Made by a program: the position numbers and the translations under genes | Origin: Hirudo medicinalis | Lineage: Eukaryota > Annelida > Clitellata > Hirudinida > Hirudinidae | Assembly: GCA_011800805.1 (NCBI GenBank) | Contig: MPNW01000243.1 | Location: 55,586 to 119,585 of the forward strand | Direction: 5' to 3' | DNA length: 64,000 nucleotides | The notes under the pieces: model-generated | The model's input: only the letters and a program-made list of their open reading frames with translations | Database searches by the model: none | What the model was told of the DNA's origin: nothing | In this document: positions 23,805 to 34,900 of the stretch, in pieces | How positions within the stretch are numbered: the stretch's first letter is position 1 | How the letters are laid out: every line of letters starts with the position of its first letter

Positions 23805-26039
23805 CTTCTCATTTAGAATGAACTTAGATATGTGCATTTTTTAATTTGTTCAGTGGTATGCATCAATGCTGAGGTTGTTTGAAAATATGATTTTTATGTA
23901 ATAGATATACCATTTATAAATCCGCCAGAGCGTCGACTAATGATAAAAATTGACGATAAAAATCTGCATATTATTTTATCGTTTTGAAAGGAATGTCAGA
24001 CTATGAGTCGGTTGAAAGAATATCTTCTGAGTGTTGAAGAAAAGCATGCTGCATATGCTTATGTGTTAATGCTTACTGTTTATTGGGCCAATTGATATCG
24101 AATCGATATTAAAATACAAACTTCGTCAACTTGATCGAAGTTTTTATCATTTTATTGAAGTTTTAAATTATTTGTCATTGAACTGCGAACAACGTGATCT
24201 GTTTCTTTTCATCTTCGACATTTAGTTCCTCATGTTCCTTCGTCATATTTCCCGTTTAAGTGCTAATAAATGCTTCATACCATTCTTTAACCACATTGTT
24301 CTTTAACAATTTAATGTAAAAATATTTTGATATTAATATAATTTACAAAATATTATTTCTTGGTAATTTTCAAAATGACAACCGATGGACATGTATGGAA
24401 CCTTATTATCAAGGTAAATGAAAATTGACTGAAATAACTACCCTGTTTCCCAAAAAATAAGCCTAGCATGAATTTTCGAGTTTTATAAGTAATATAAATT
24501 AAAATTAAATTTATGTAAAGCCCTACCGAAAATAAGCCCTAGTTAAGATCGTCAACCGGTATTTAAGGTAGTATCTTGGGTCTGACGCAACACACGATGA
24601 TGTATTGAATTATACTATTTTAAAATAATATAACGTCAGTTATATAAATTATAATTACCCTGAGTCTTTGTAAACACCCAAGCGGGTATACGAGAGTCTT
24701 TTACACGAGAGCCACGGTAACAATGACAATACAGGTGTTGCATTAAAACCATGCACCTTGCCTCCTTTCACACTTTAATAATTTTGATAAATGAATAAGT
24801 CTACCGGTAGATTGTTGAACACGAAAATATAAGTCATCCGCGAAAATAAGCCTTACCGCGTCTTGGGGTAAAACTTAATAACACCCTGTCTTATAACCCG
24901 GTACATTACGGTGGTACAACTTGTTGAACTTTTATTCGTTTTCTTCAGAAATAAAAATTTTGTTATTATCATCATCATCGTTACACTATCTACATAAAAT
25001 ACTGCACTGAAGTGAAATATTTGCAAAAAACAATCCTTGAATTGAATGGCACTCACATTCCCAAAAAAAAACCCTTTTGTGAGACATCGAAATTATTAAA
25101 CTCCGAATTAGCAAAAAAAATAATTTAAACATTTCGCTAACGAACCTAATGTTCGTTCTTAGAAATGTTCGTTAGGCGTACATCAGAAGAATAATAAAGT
25201 AACACAAAAAATATCTGGCAACAGGGATAAGATGCTCGGGCTTTAAACTTTTCAACATCAATAAATTCAGAGGTACTTCAAACATTCGTGAAATGATTTT
25301 ACTTTTACCATCGTATTTAACATAGGTCGAATAAACAAACCAGCAAATGAGGGAGCTAATGCTCACTCGCATCTCCATTTCAATAGTTAACAAGATAATG
25401 ACGAATAATGAAAACATTCCGATGAGAACCATAAAGATTAAATAACTGAGGCAAGAATTCCTCTTGATGGGGAGAAGGGTTGTGGAACGTCGTCGTTCTT
25501 CTCTAAATCATCGCAATCTTAATGTTTAGTTAAATGAATATATCAACGTAAGTGGCATGGTCAGGATTCTAAATTTGGTAGAGGTGAGGGAACAAATTTG
25601 TATACATATTTTATAATGTACATAAATATCACAACAGTAAAACCCAATACTGGGGGGAACAGCAGCAAACAAATAATTTCACACTGTAGACACAACGAAA
25701 GCAGATACTACTAATCTCGTTGTCGAAGCTTATAACATGTAACGAACATTGGTTTCAGCTTTCTTAATTTTTTTTTCTTTTGCTTTCTGGAGCTATTTTG
25801 ATGAAATTAACCACATGCACCCAAAACAAAACAAAAAAAAACTATACGAATTTTGAGAAATATCAAGAGGCATTAGTGACAGGGATGGGGCACTTCCCCA
25901 TGTGGCTATGTGATCAGCACGTTCATTCAAACAACTCAAAAAAGTGACTCATTTTCTTGGGTGAAAGTTTATCATCACTTTACTCAAACAAAAAAATATT
26001 TATTTTATTTTAATTTATTAAAAAATGACTTGAGTGCAA
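23805..26039. other. Intergenic region between convergent GPCR and NUP37
   Basis: No gene seen. The 3' flank of the GPCR is AT-rich. A repeat with iterated AAAATAAGCC motifs occupies about 24449-24905, and the rest to 26039 is low-complexity A/T-rich DNA with no recognisable frame. Confidence 0.6.
24449..24905 (+). repeat. Dispersed repeat with iterated AAAATAAGCC motif
   Basis: CCCTGTTTCCCAAAAAATAA followed by GCCTAGC begins the unit; CCGAAAATAAGCCCTAG recurs near 24526 and GCGAAAATAAGCCTTACCGC near 24840. CCCTGTTTCCC-GAAAATAAG heads are common in non-autonomous DNA transposons of animals. I find no clean inverted terminal repeat, so the boundaries are approximate. Confidence 0.5.
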
Positions 26040-27732
26040 TCAGCATGTGATAGGAAAGATCTGTATCTTATTATCACAGGCAACAAACACCAATGGCAAA
26101 ACTGGGTGGATATCAACACTTCCAAGCGATTTCAGGTCCAAACAAGTTGATGTCTGTCCAAAAAATCAGTCATCTTCATCTAACAGAATGTCACATTAAG
26201 CAACTAATCCAAGCAACTCCTGAATCAGACATTTAAATATGAACAATTTAACCTGCAGTGTCTTGACAGCATTCACCTTCACCTGAAATCTTGGCCCCCC
26301 AGTTGTTACTAGGAACTTCTCATTGGACGGACACCACATCACGAATGTTCCACCGCTAGGATGCACCTTTTGCTTCATTTGTGCCTGACTGTTAATTATA
26401 TCAATAGTATTCAAGAGCCTAAATAAAATTACGCTTTTCGACAAACCAACCTGGACAGAGAAGTGTCAAAGACAAACAGATCTGTTCCTGCAACAGCTGC
26501 AATGTCAAGAGGATTTGCAGGAGACCAATGAGCGTGGATCAGTGGAAGGTGTCCACATTCGAGCGACATGAAGGCTTGTTTCGTGTCCACACTATAGAAC
26601 CTTATCACTCCACATTTCTCGGCCACCATCAACTTCAAACAAATCAATGTCAGATAATAGAAGATGTCACAAACTCATTTGATCAAACATCCAACCTTAG
26701 AGGGTTCACTTGGGTGCCAACAAACACTCATCCCTGGAGAAGTAAGGTCAAAGGTCATGGCCTTTTCTTTGGCATCCTCATTATTCCATATGCAGCACAA
26801 ATTATCATCTGCAGTGCTTGCCAAGAGATTTCCTTTTTGTGGGTGAACAGCAATGGAGTTAACAAAACTTTTGTGCTCGCCTATGACCTAGCATGAAATT
26901 AAATTATTAGTGTAAAAAAAAAAAGACTGCTGGCAATAACAATTTCTACACCAATTTATCAACTTATCATCTAACAGTTTCAGTTCTTGAACCTTTCAAG
27001 TCTGACCTGATACATCTTATCCTGTGATCTGAATCAGCAATGAAAAACCTACAAGAATTGGTAAGATTTACCTGATAGTATAATGTTCAGAAGTTAATAA
27101 AAAATATACTTTATGAGTTGGGGGGCTGACTGCAAGCTGGTGTCAGGACTCCATGACAATTGTTTGACAAAAGCAGGCAACCGAATGGCGTCCAATAAAT
27201 TGATTTCATCTGAGCTGCCATCTTTCTGAAAAAAAAAAGAAATCTAAGAGAAAATCAATACCTTAATAACTACATCATCCAACTATAAGTTTTAATTATT
27301 CTGATACTTCATGTATCCAAAGAAATATATTTTACTCAACACAAGCCAAATCTAGTTCAAAACGTTGTTGGCACCAGAAATAATAAAATAATTAAAAAAT
27401 ACTGCTAGACAGATCATTACCAAATATGTGAAAGCATTTAAACGCTTCAGGAGTAAAACTCAATAACATACATTTTATAAACAATTTTACAAAACACTTT
27501 AATGCAAAGATATTTGTCTGTTAACGTAAATCAATCCCCGGTAAACTTTTAATTGCATTTAATTTATAAATAAAATCAGCCTAATACAACAAACCTCAAC
27601 TCCCGTGCATTCGTAAACATGAACTTCGTAATCAAAGACAATCGCTAGTAAGAAATTCGGCGACACAAACGGGTAGATTTTCAATAATTCAATGGTTTTA
27701 TCGGTTATGAGAAGCAACTTTTCCGAAACCAT
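26040..27732 (-). CDS. NUP37: NUP37, Y-complex nucleoporin (WD40), seven exons
   Basis: NUP37 is a beta-propeller subunit of the NUP107-160 (Y) complex of the nuclear pore, also found at kinetochores. Exons: 27732-27595, 27225-27110, 27048-26976, 26887-26696, 26632-26451, 26418-26253, 26153-26040. All junctions have GT/AG and the lengths sum to 981 nt, giving 326 residues, the length of human NUP37. Diagnostic blocks are SPGMSVCWHPSEPSKLMVAE then KCGVIRFYSVD, ASTADDNLCCIWN, and the C-terminal SLGSVDIHPVLPLVFVACDN with KIQIFPITC. The start is the first ATG; an apparent upstream extension would need a TTG. WD-type repeats are degenerate, as usual in the family. It is convergent with the GPCR and divergent from the LINE at 27975. 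No disabling change was seen. Confidence 0.93.
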
Positions 27733-27974
27733 GGCTCCAAATTTAACTCGGCTCCAATGACTCGCAACACCCGGCAAAATCGAAAACAATAAAAAATTTG
27801 GAGTAATCGCATCTCAATATCGATGTAGACATTCCATAGAGTAAATTACATAGAATTGTTAATTCAAAATGATGTGTAATTAACAAAAACAATTAATAAA
27901 AGTTTATATAATATACAGACTTTAAATATATAATCTATTTAAGGTAACAAATATCGCTTTGCTTAAATAGTTTG

Positions 27975-30430
27975 GTGTTGTTCATTAACGTCCGTCACAT
28001 AACTGGATTATTAGGATGTGTGTAATATAATGTGTGTAGTAGATGTGGATGTGGATGTAGATGGTTTAAATAGGGTGATAACCGACAGGGACACCCGCCT
28101 GATCAACGGGTGTGGCCCACCCCCCGAGAACGTAAGGAGTTTGGGCCGAAACGTGCCGAGGGTATTAGACAGAAGAACTATAAGAGGAGGAAAGCTCATA
28201 GAAGGTTTTCATTGATCCATACAGGTATGGGAAAACGCTGCTCGACCCTCCGAAATCAGGAGAGATTAAAGTGGATATGGGCGAACTGGAGGAACACCTC
28301 ACAAATACAGTGACGACCTTCATTCTCCTTCAAGTGAGACGAGACATTCCAGTGGTGCCTCTCCCTACCAGTATTTTTAGCCTGGCATCCCCGTCGCTTG
28401 AAGAAGTGAGGCGTGTTATTAGAAAGGCTAGGAATCGTTCGGCGCCAGGGCGCAATGGAGTTCCGTACCTTTTGTTTAAGAGATGCCCGAAAGTGCTGTA
28501 TTTGCTGCACTCCCTCATCGAGAAAGCATGGCAATAAGGCAGGGTAGACAATGAGTGAAGCTGAAGGCGTCTATATACCGAAGGAAAGGGACTCGCATAG
28601 CCTAAGCCAATTTAGACCCATTTCGTTGCTAAATGTAGAAGGGAAGGTATTTTTTCCGTCATTGCGACGGGGATCACTGAATATGTGTTGTCCAACAAGT
28701 AAGTGGATACATCAATCCAGAAGGAAGGCGTTCCAGGCGTTCCTGGCTGCATCGAGCACTCCTCCATGATTTGGGAGGCTATTCAGATAGCTAAGAAGCG
28801 CCGACTGAGTTTGTACTTTGTGTGGCTCGACTTGGCGAATGTGTACGGATCGGTGCCACACCAACTCATATAGAAGACGTTGGAGACCCATCATGTGCCG
28901 CGTCATATAGTTCAAATTATTCTTACGTATTTTGACGGGTTCATGATGAGGTTCTCCACCAAGACGTAAACAACAAAGTGCGTCCCTCTGGAGGTAGGTA
29001 TTGCGATGGGGTGAGCGATATCCCTTTTCATACTAGCGATGCAACTTCTACTCAACGCAGTTGGTGCTACTGTTCCAGAGGCGCACTTAGGTAAGGGTTT
29101 GTACATGCCTTCGTTGAAGGCGTTATTGGATGACACCACCCTAGTGATGGATAGAAGACCTGCAGTCCATAACACTCTGGATACGTTCAACAGTCTTTTA
29201 GGGTGGTGCCGAATGGCTTTTAAACCTGCAAAATCGAGAAGTCTCGCCCTCGTTAAAGGGAAAATTTGCAGCGATGTCTCGTTTGTTGTAGCGGGACAGC
29301 GGGCTCCCACAGTGTCCGAGGAACCGGTTAAAAGCCTGGGTCGTGTTTTTAATGATTCCCTCACCGATAAAAACCAAGAAAGCGACACGGTTAGGCAAGC
29401 TGTTGAGGGGTTTCAGGTAATCGGAGAGGCACCATTACCAGGAAGGTTCAAGGTTTGGTTGTTCCAGTTTGTGCTTCTTCCAAGGCTGCTGTGGCCATTG
29501 ACGATCTATGAGATTGGCTTGCCGACAGTCGAAGGGTTAGAGAAGAAAGTCAACAGATGCATCAGATCATGGCTTGGGCTACCTCCAGGGATGTCATCTG
29601 TTGCCCTCTATAGCAAGAGCGCGAAGTTAAGGCTACCTCTGAGATCCATAGTGGAGGAGTATAAGGTCTTCAAGATAAGAACGCAGTGGATGCTAAAAAA
29701 AACTCTGCGGACATCAGGATCCGCGAAGTTAAACCACAAAAAGGAAGTTTAAAGCACAGGATGAGATCGATAAGTCAGTTTCAGAATTGACGTTTGAGGA
29801 AATGTGATCCTATTCAGACCGGCCGTCATGCTATAGGTTGGAACCACTTCGCAAAATGGTCAGAGTCCTGCTTAGCGTGTTGCGGATCTGACAAAAATTA
29901 AAAACGCAACTGCTATTTTTACAGGCTTTTATTTAACAGCAACAGAGTTCATAGAATGAACAACACTCAAAGGAAATCGTATAGTCAGCAAAGAGTAAGA
30001 GTANGTCTAGGACGAAGTTCTTCGTTCTGCTGCTGGAGCTTGGTACACTCGAAGCTGGCCACATGCGGGACGAAGTTCTCCAGTGACTTCGTGCATCTTT
30101 GTGCTGTGTGCGTGTGCGTGTGTTCCTACAAGCGGTTAGAGCAGAGCTTATAATCCGAGAGAGAAGGAGGGAAATTGAGAGAGAGCGAGTCACAAAGGCA
30201 GTGCAGCAGTCACAGCAAGGTAGATGGACCACGTGGAAGGACGTGGTTCAGCGCTCCATCAGTTGGAATGAGATATGAAAGATGTCTCCACATCGATTGG
30301 CCTTTGTGATAAGATCGATCTATGACCAATTACCTTCTAGAGACAATTTGCGAAGATGGGGTTTGACGGAAGACTGTAAATGTGGGCTCTGCTGCGAATC
30401 CGAGACACTCCATCGTGTGCTCGCAACTAA
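27975..30430 (+). mobile_element. RLE-type LINE, copy A (degenerate, with 3'-type sequence at its 5' side)
   Basis: A non-LTR retrotransposon of the group whose single ORF ends in a restriction-like endonuclease (R2/NeSL-like). 28060-28165 carries the hairpin GGGACACCCG...CGGGTGTGG followed by GAACGTAAGGAGTTTGGGCC. The reverse transcriptase follows: [20 protein letters not shown] then FKRCPKVLYLLHSLI; FRPISLLNVEGKVFF; FVWLDLANVYGSVPHQLI; LLDDTTLVMD (catalytic loop LDD); FKPAKSRSLAL; and EPVKSLGRVFNDSLTDK. A knuckle region (CKCGLCCESETLHRVLA) ends at about 30430. Stops and frameshifts break it throughout. The endonuclease itself is missing here but present in copy C. One ambiguous base (N) lies at 30004. 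Confidence 0.8.
29890..30147 (-). other. Insert inside LINE copy A, possible retroposed mRNA 3' end
   Basis: Between the reverse transcriptase part and the knuckle region the LINE reading is lost. On the minus strand one finds a short coding-like stretch (KSLENFVPHVASFECTKLQ then QQNEELRP), then AT-rich sequence with a polyadenylation-type AATAAA near 29935. This looks like the 3' end of a retroposed transcript or a small unrelated insertion. The source gene is not recognised. Confidence 0.3.
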
Positions 30431-30585
30431 CTAGGGCAAAACCGCCGAATCTGCCGTAATCAATATTCATAGCAAAATGAATTCCTCCCATCAAAATAAA
30501 CTCCGCCCACTAAATGATTAAAAGTAAATAAAACAAAAGAAAATAATAAATTAAAAATAATAATAAATAGTATTAGCAACAGTCG

Positions 30586-30690
30586 CTAGGGAGCGTCCTC
30601 GGGTAGCTCTACATTTATGGTAGATCGATTAAAAATTGCTTTCACATCCAGTTCGGATACATAACGCACTCGAAAGATCAGATAAATACA
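30586..30690 (+). repeat. Dispersed repeat copy (partner at 16250-16390)
   Basis: TAGGGAGCGTCC, then ATGGTAGATCGATTAAAAAT and GTTCGGATACATAA, match the reverse complement of the ATR-intron copy. It lies about 60 bp from the Merlin/ISXO2 fragment on its right. Confidence 0.65.
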
Positions 30691-30751
30691 AATACGTGAT
30701 GCGCGAACAGTGCTTGTATCGGCATTCGGGGTAGCCCTTAAAAGGACTGAT

Positions 30752-30985
30752 TCATACTAGATAATATTTCCAGATGAGTTCAAATGCACGCTGGAAGCAT
30801 GAATGCATGTCTCCAGCCATCCTATGCCAAAGAAACTTATCCAGGTATGAAGCAATTGGTTCGTCAGAAGTCCCCCTCATTCGTTTGAACTTGTCCTTTG
30901 CACATCTCCACAAATTCTCAACACCATTTGTGTGAACGCCATTTGGAGCGACAAAGGCAACAGAACGGTTTACAGTGGCTGCTTA
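30752..30985 (-). mobile_element. Merlin/ISXO2-type transposase fragment
   Basis: One uninterrupted frame of 77 residues reads AATVNRSVAFVAPNGVHTNG, VENLWRCAKDKFKRMRG, TSDEPIASYLDKFLWHRM and ends with a stop. The NGVHTN--E-LW---K-K---M-G, then SYLD-FLWHR pattern is the C-terminal half of the ISXO2-like (IS1016/IS1595-related) DDE domain used by Merlin DNA transposons in animals. The acidic residue of the third catalytic motif would be the Glu in VENLW. Upstream sequence (31000-31060) is frame-broken, so the copy is dead. Confidence 0.7.
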
Positions 30986-31040
30986 TGTGCTAAACCTGTG
31001 ACAGCTTTCAGGTTTACGTAGCTACCCACCGAAACAAACA

Positions 31041-31921
31041 ATGCCGTACAAGTTAATACGGCATGGGAGCTTTTATGAAAAATGCAACATACCACTGAAC
31101 AAATGCATTATGGTAATATTATCTTTCCAGATAATTTATTTAGCTGACTTATTATTTGAATGATTTTTTTTCTTCTTTGACAGAAAATGAAGTAGTTTAA
31201 TATATTATTATATTCACTTCATATACTTAATACTGGTCACTGAGTGACATAAGTCAAGCATCTGTTGGTGTATTGAGCATGTACGACGACAACGACTCGG
31301 TCATTATTCAAGATGGCAGACATTGATCGATTGATAGGTTATCAGGAAATTTTCGGTTATTACTTGAAATATTATTTTTTGCATGTTCCATAAGAAGATA
31401 TAGCATTCGGAAACAATTTTAGTTTTGTACATATTTTTTACACATTTGGCCGGATTATTTGCTATTCTCAATTGAGCTATTTGCAATGAGCCTTCATTGC
31501 TCAACTTGAATAAAGAGCGGAGTCTTACGGAAATGTGAAATTGCCTAAAGTAAAAAATTCTATTCAGAAAATAAACTTTTTTTTTTGTTTTAAAATAAGC
31601 CGCAGCTTGCCAAACTTTGGTAATATTCTTTTATTAAATTAAAGGGCCTTGTTTAAATGATTAACTGATCACATTCCGTGTTCATAAATAGCGACGATTT
31701 TTGTACTTTTTAACGTATAAAAATTGGTGCTATAATTTAAGTATTGTTTTAAATAATGACTGCACAGTAATGAGTTGTAATGAGTTTATGCAGATAAAAG
31801 CCCGACCAGTTGCAGTTTCACTCGGTTGTTTGTTTTTGGTTCTGCCGCCACTGGAGAATATTTGTTACGACGTTGTCTCTTGATAAATTTGGTTTGCTCC
31901 AACTGAGGGAAATACATCACA
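31041..31921. other. RAD50 upstream region
   Basis: AT-rich sequence between the transposon nest and RAD50 with no recognisable gene. The promoter and 5' leader of RAD50 should lie at its right end, but no TATA-like box stands out within 100 bp of the start codon. Confidence 0.45.
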
Positions 31922-34900
31922 ATGTCGAGAATTAATAAAATGTCTATACAGGGTATCCGAAGCTTCGGGCCGGAAGATAGGGACATAGGCGTTATACAAT
32001 TTTTCAGTCCTCTCACTTTAATACTTGGCCCTAATGGGACCGGGAAAACGGTATTTGTTGTGACGATGTTAACGTTGCTTTTGATGGACGGATTTTATTT
32101 GCAATTTTCAGACCATAATTGAATGTCTAAAATATATAACGACTGGGGAGCTGCCTCCCGGTGGAAAAAATGGAGCCGCCTTTATTAACGATCCTAAGGT
32201 TAAATATAATTTTACTACTGCTGCTCATAAACACTTAATAGACAAGTTTAATTAATTTGTGCAGATTGCCCGTGAAACTGAAGTCAAGGCTCAAGTTTGT
32301 CTCCAATTCTATGACATGAAAGGAGAGCTTTGCACTGGAAAAAGGTCATTGGTGGCCACACAAAAAGTAAACATTGAATGCATTTATTAACTTCATTGGT
32401 GCAAATTGTTATTTGTTTCAGAAAAATAAAGTGGAAATGAAGACACTGGAAGGGCTGATAGTTAAAAAATTGAGCAATGGAGAAAAAGTTACCATCAGTT
32501 CCAAATGTGCAGAGATGGACAGAGAGGTTTTTAGCATAATTTTATTCTAGTTTGGACATTGCTCTTATTAATCAATAAGTAATGAATTGTGAATTATTTA
32601 GTGACACAACATTAGCCAATAAAATATGTTTGTGCTATTTTTTCATTAATCTATTTAAGATGATTTCATTGCTCGGAGTTTCAAAGCCAATTCTTGAAAA
32701 TGTAATATTCTGCCACCAGGAAGAATCAAATTGGTAAATTTGAATTTTATGAAAATATAATTCTTGTTTTTAATATGCTGAAGTTCTTTATTTATTTACA
32801 ATAGGCCACTGAGTGAAGGAAAAGCTCTAAAGCAGAAGTTTGATGATATATTTGCTTCTACACGTTATGTTAAGGCTCTTGATGCTATTAGAAAATGCAG
32901 ACAAGATCAGGTTGAGGAGGATATTTTAGAATTATTTATTTTTACGTCTCCACATTTTATGGTTAATTCTCTTGATTTCAGATGACACTGATCAAGGAAT
33001 ACCAAGTTGAATTGAAATACCTCAAGCAGAACAAAGAAAAAGTGGATCAGGTCTGGCAATTCAACAAACAAATGACATTGATTGTAATGTTTTAAATTTG
33101 GTGGCAGATAACTCACAGACTAGTTGATCTCAATGAAAGACAAGAGGCCAGCAATGATGGGATGTTGAAAATTCAAGGAAAGATGGAACCGGTTGTGGTT
33201 AGTTCATAAATTCCTTGTAATTCTTTTCATTTTTGAAAATGTGTGGATTTTGACAGGGTCGCTTGAAAATTCTCGAGGAGAAGGAAGAGGAGATCAGAAC
33301 CACCAGCAACAACATTGGTTACTATTGAGAATATGTTCTCATAATTTGTTGATTGTTATTGAGAATATGTTCTCATAACTTATTGATTGAATAACTTATT
33401 TGTCCTATCTTTAGCCAAAATTGATGGCGAAAGAAGTCAGATGAAAAGGATTGTGACTGACTTGAGAAAGAAGATTAAGAACCTCCATTCTGGTTTGAAC
33501 TGTCATTGATATAACATTATGTTATGATAATATGTTAGTCATTTATGCATTATATATTTCTGTACATTTTGTATTCTATTTTATAGTGTTATGATTGAAT
33601 AATGTAAAGATAATGTGTTATATATAAACAGATCATCAGAGAGGATCCCTTTGCCGAACATTTCGGCCCCGAAACCTCTGACATTCTCTTGGGCCAGGGG
33701 TGCATCCACTGATCAATCCCCTTCACACAACTTTTATCGTCAAACTTTCCAACCTCCACCCAACAATTGCAATTCTTATTTCCTACCATCAGGTCTTTTC
33801 AATGAATGTGTGGAGGATTCTCATTACTCTTGTGTACCAGATGCGGGAATCCATTTGCTCCTGATGCCGATCGGTTCCTCGCTTTTCTCACAACCATCTT
33901 GGTTTCTTCGATTGATGGGGCCGCCGTTTCAAAGGCACTGATCGTCAGAGGAACTGCCGGAATGTCGGGCCTTTCCATCGAAACCATGCCGAGAAGAGCA
34001 TCACTAAGTTTGAATGAAATGTTCTTCCAGCTTCGATTGATCCACGCTAAGAGCGCCTGACTTTGGATGATCGAGCACTGACCTTCCAAATTCTACTTTG
34101 AGTAGACTACCTTCATTTTTACTTCCTTCCAAAGGACCAAGAGACCCACTTTTCCATCTTCTCCCACAACCTTCCAGCATTTTTTGAGCATTTTGTTTGT
34201 CTTTCTTGAGATCCTGCGATTCTCTCTGTCTCCTAAACTGTTTGGGCTAGCCCTCATACTTGGTCGTCATGGGACCAAACTTCTCCAAGCAGGTCTTGAA
34301 GATGGCATCCTGAAGGCTTCATTTGAAACATCCTTCTTCACAACATTCTTCAGCTCTTTCCCAAGCATTTGATCCAGCTCGTTCCAGCTCGCTTTTTGCT
34401 TATATATATATATATAGCCCTCTTGTCATGAATAAACAAGGCTTTGACAATAGCTCCAATTATCATCGTCCTAAAGTTGAAATATATATATTAAGTTATT
34501 TATTTAATGTTATTTGACTGAATGATGAAATGAATATTTTGCATTCAACTGAACGGCCTGCCTATCGATAATCAGGTGCCATTGAAGATTTGCTTGAAGA
34601 GATTGACAAATTTGGATGCAAAATCCAGGAGAAGGAGAAGTCATTGATCCTGGTTATAGATTATTTCCATGTTCTATTTATAATTCCTGTATTTTTTTTT
34701 GAAGAAAAATCTATTTATGATATGTGAATTTCTATGTATTTTACATTTTTAGAGCAAAGAGAAGGAAGCTGCACTGGGAAGAGAAGGAAAATCATTGGAA
34801 GGAGAGAAAGAAAAAGTTCTGATGGAAAAAGTTCGGTTAGAGGAAGATGATAAGGTTGGAAGTTCATTGAAGTCTTTGGAAAATTATGAACAAGTATTAT

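Noticed and set aside
27733..27789. N-terminal extension of NUP37 beginning near 27789
   Set aside because: It would start at TTG. The first ATG at 27732 gives a protein of exactly the human NUP37 length.
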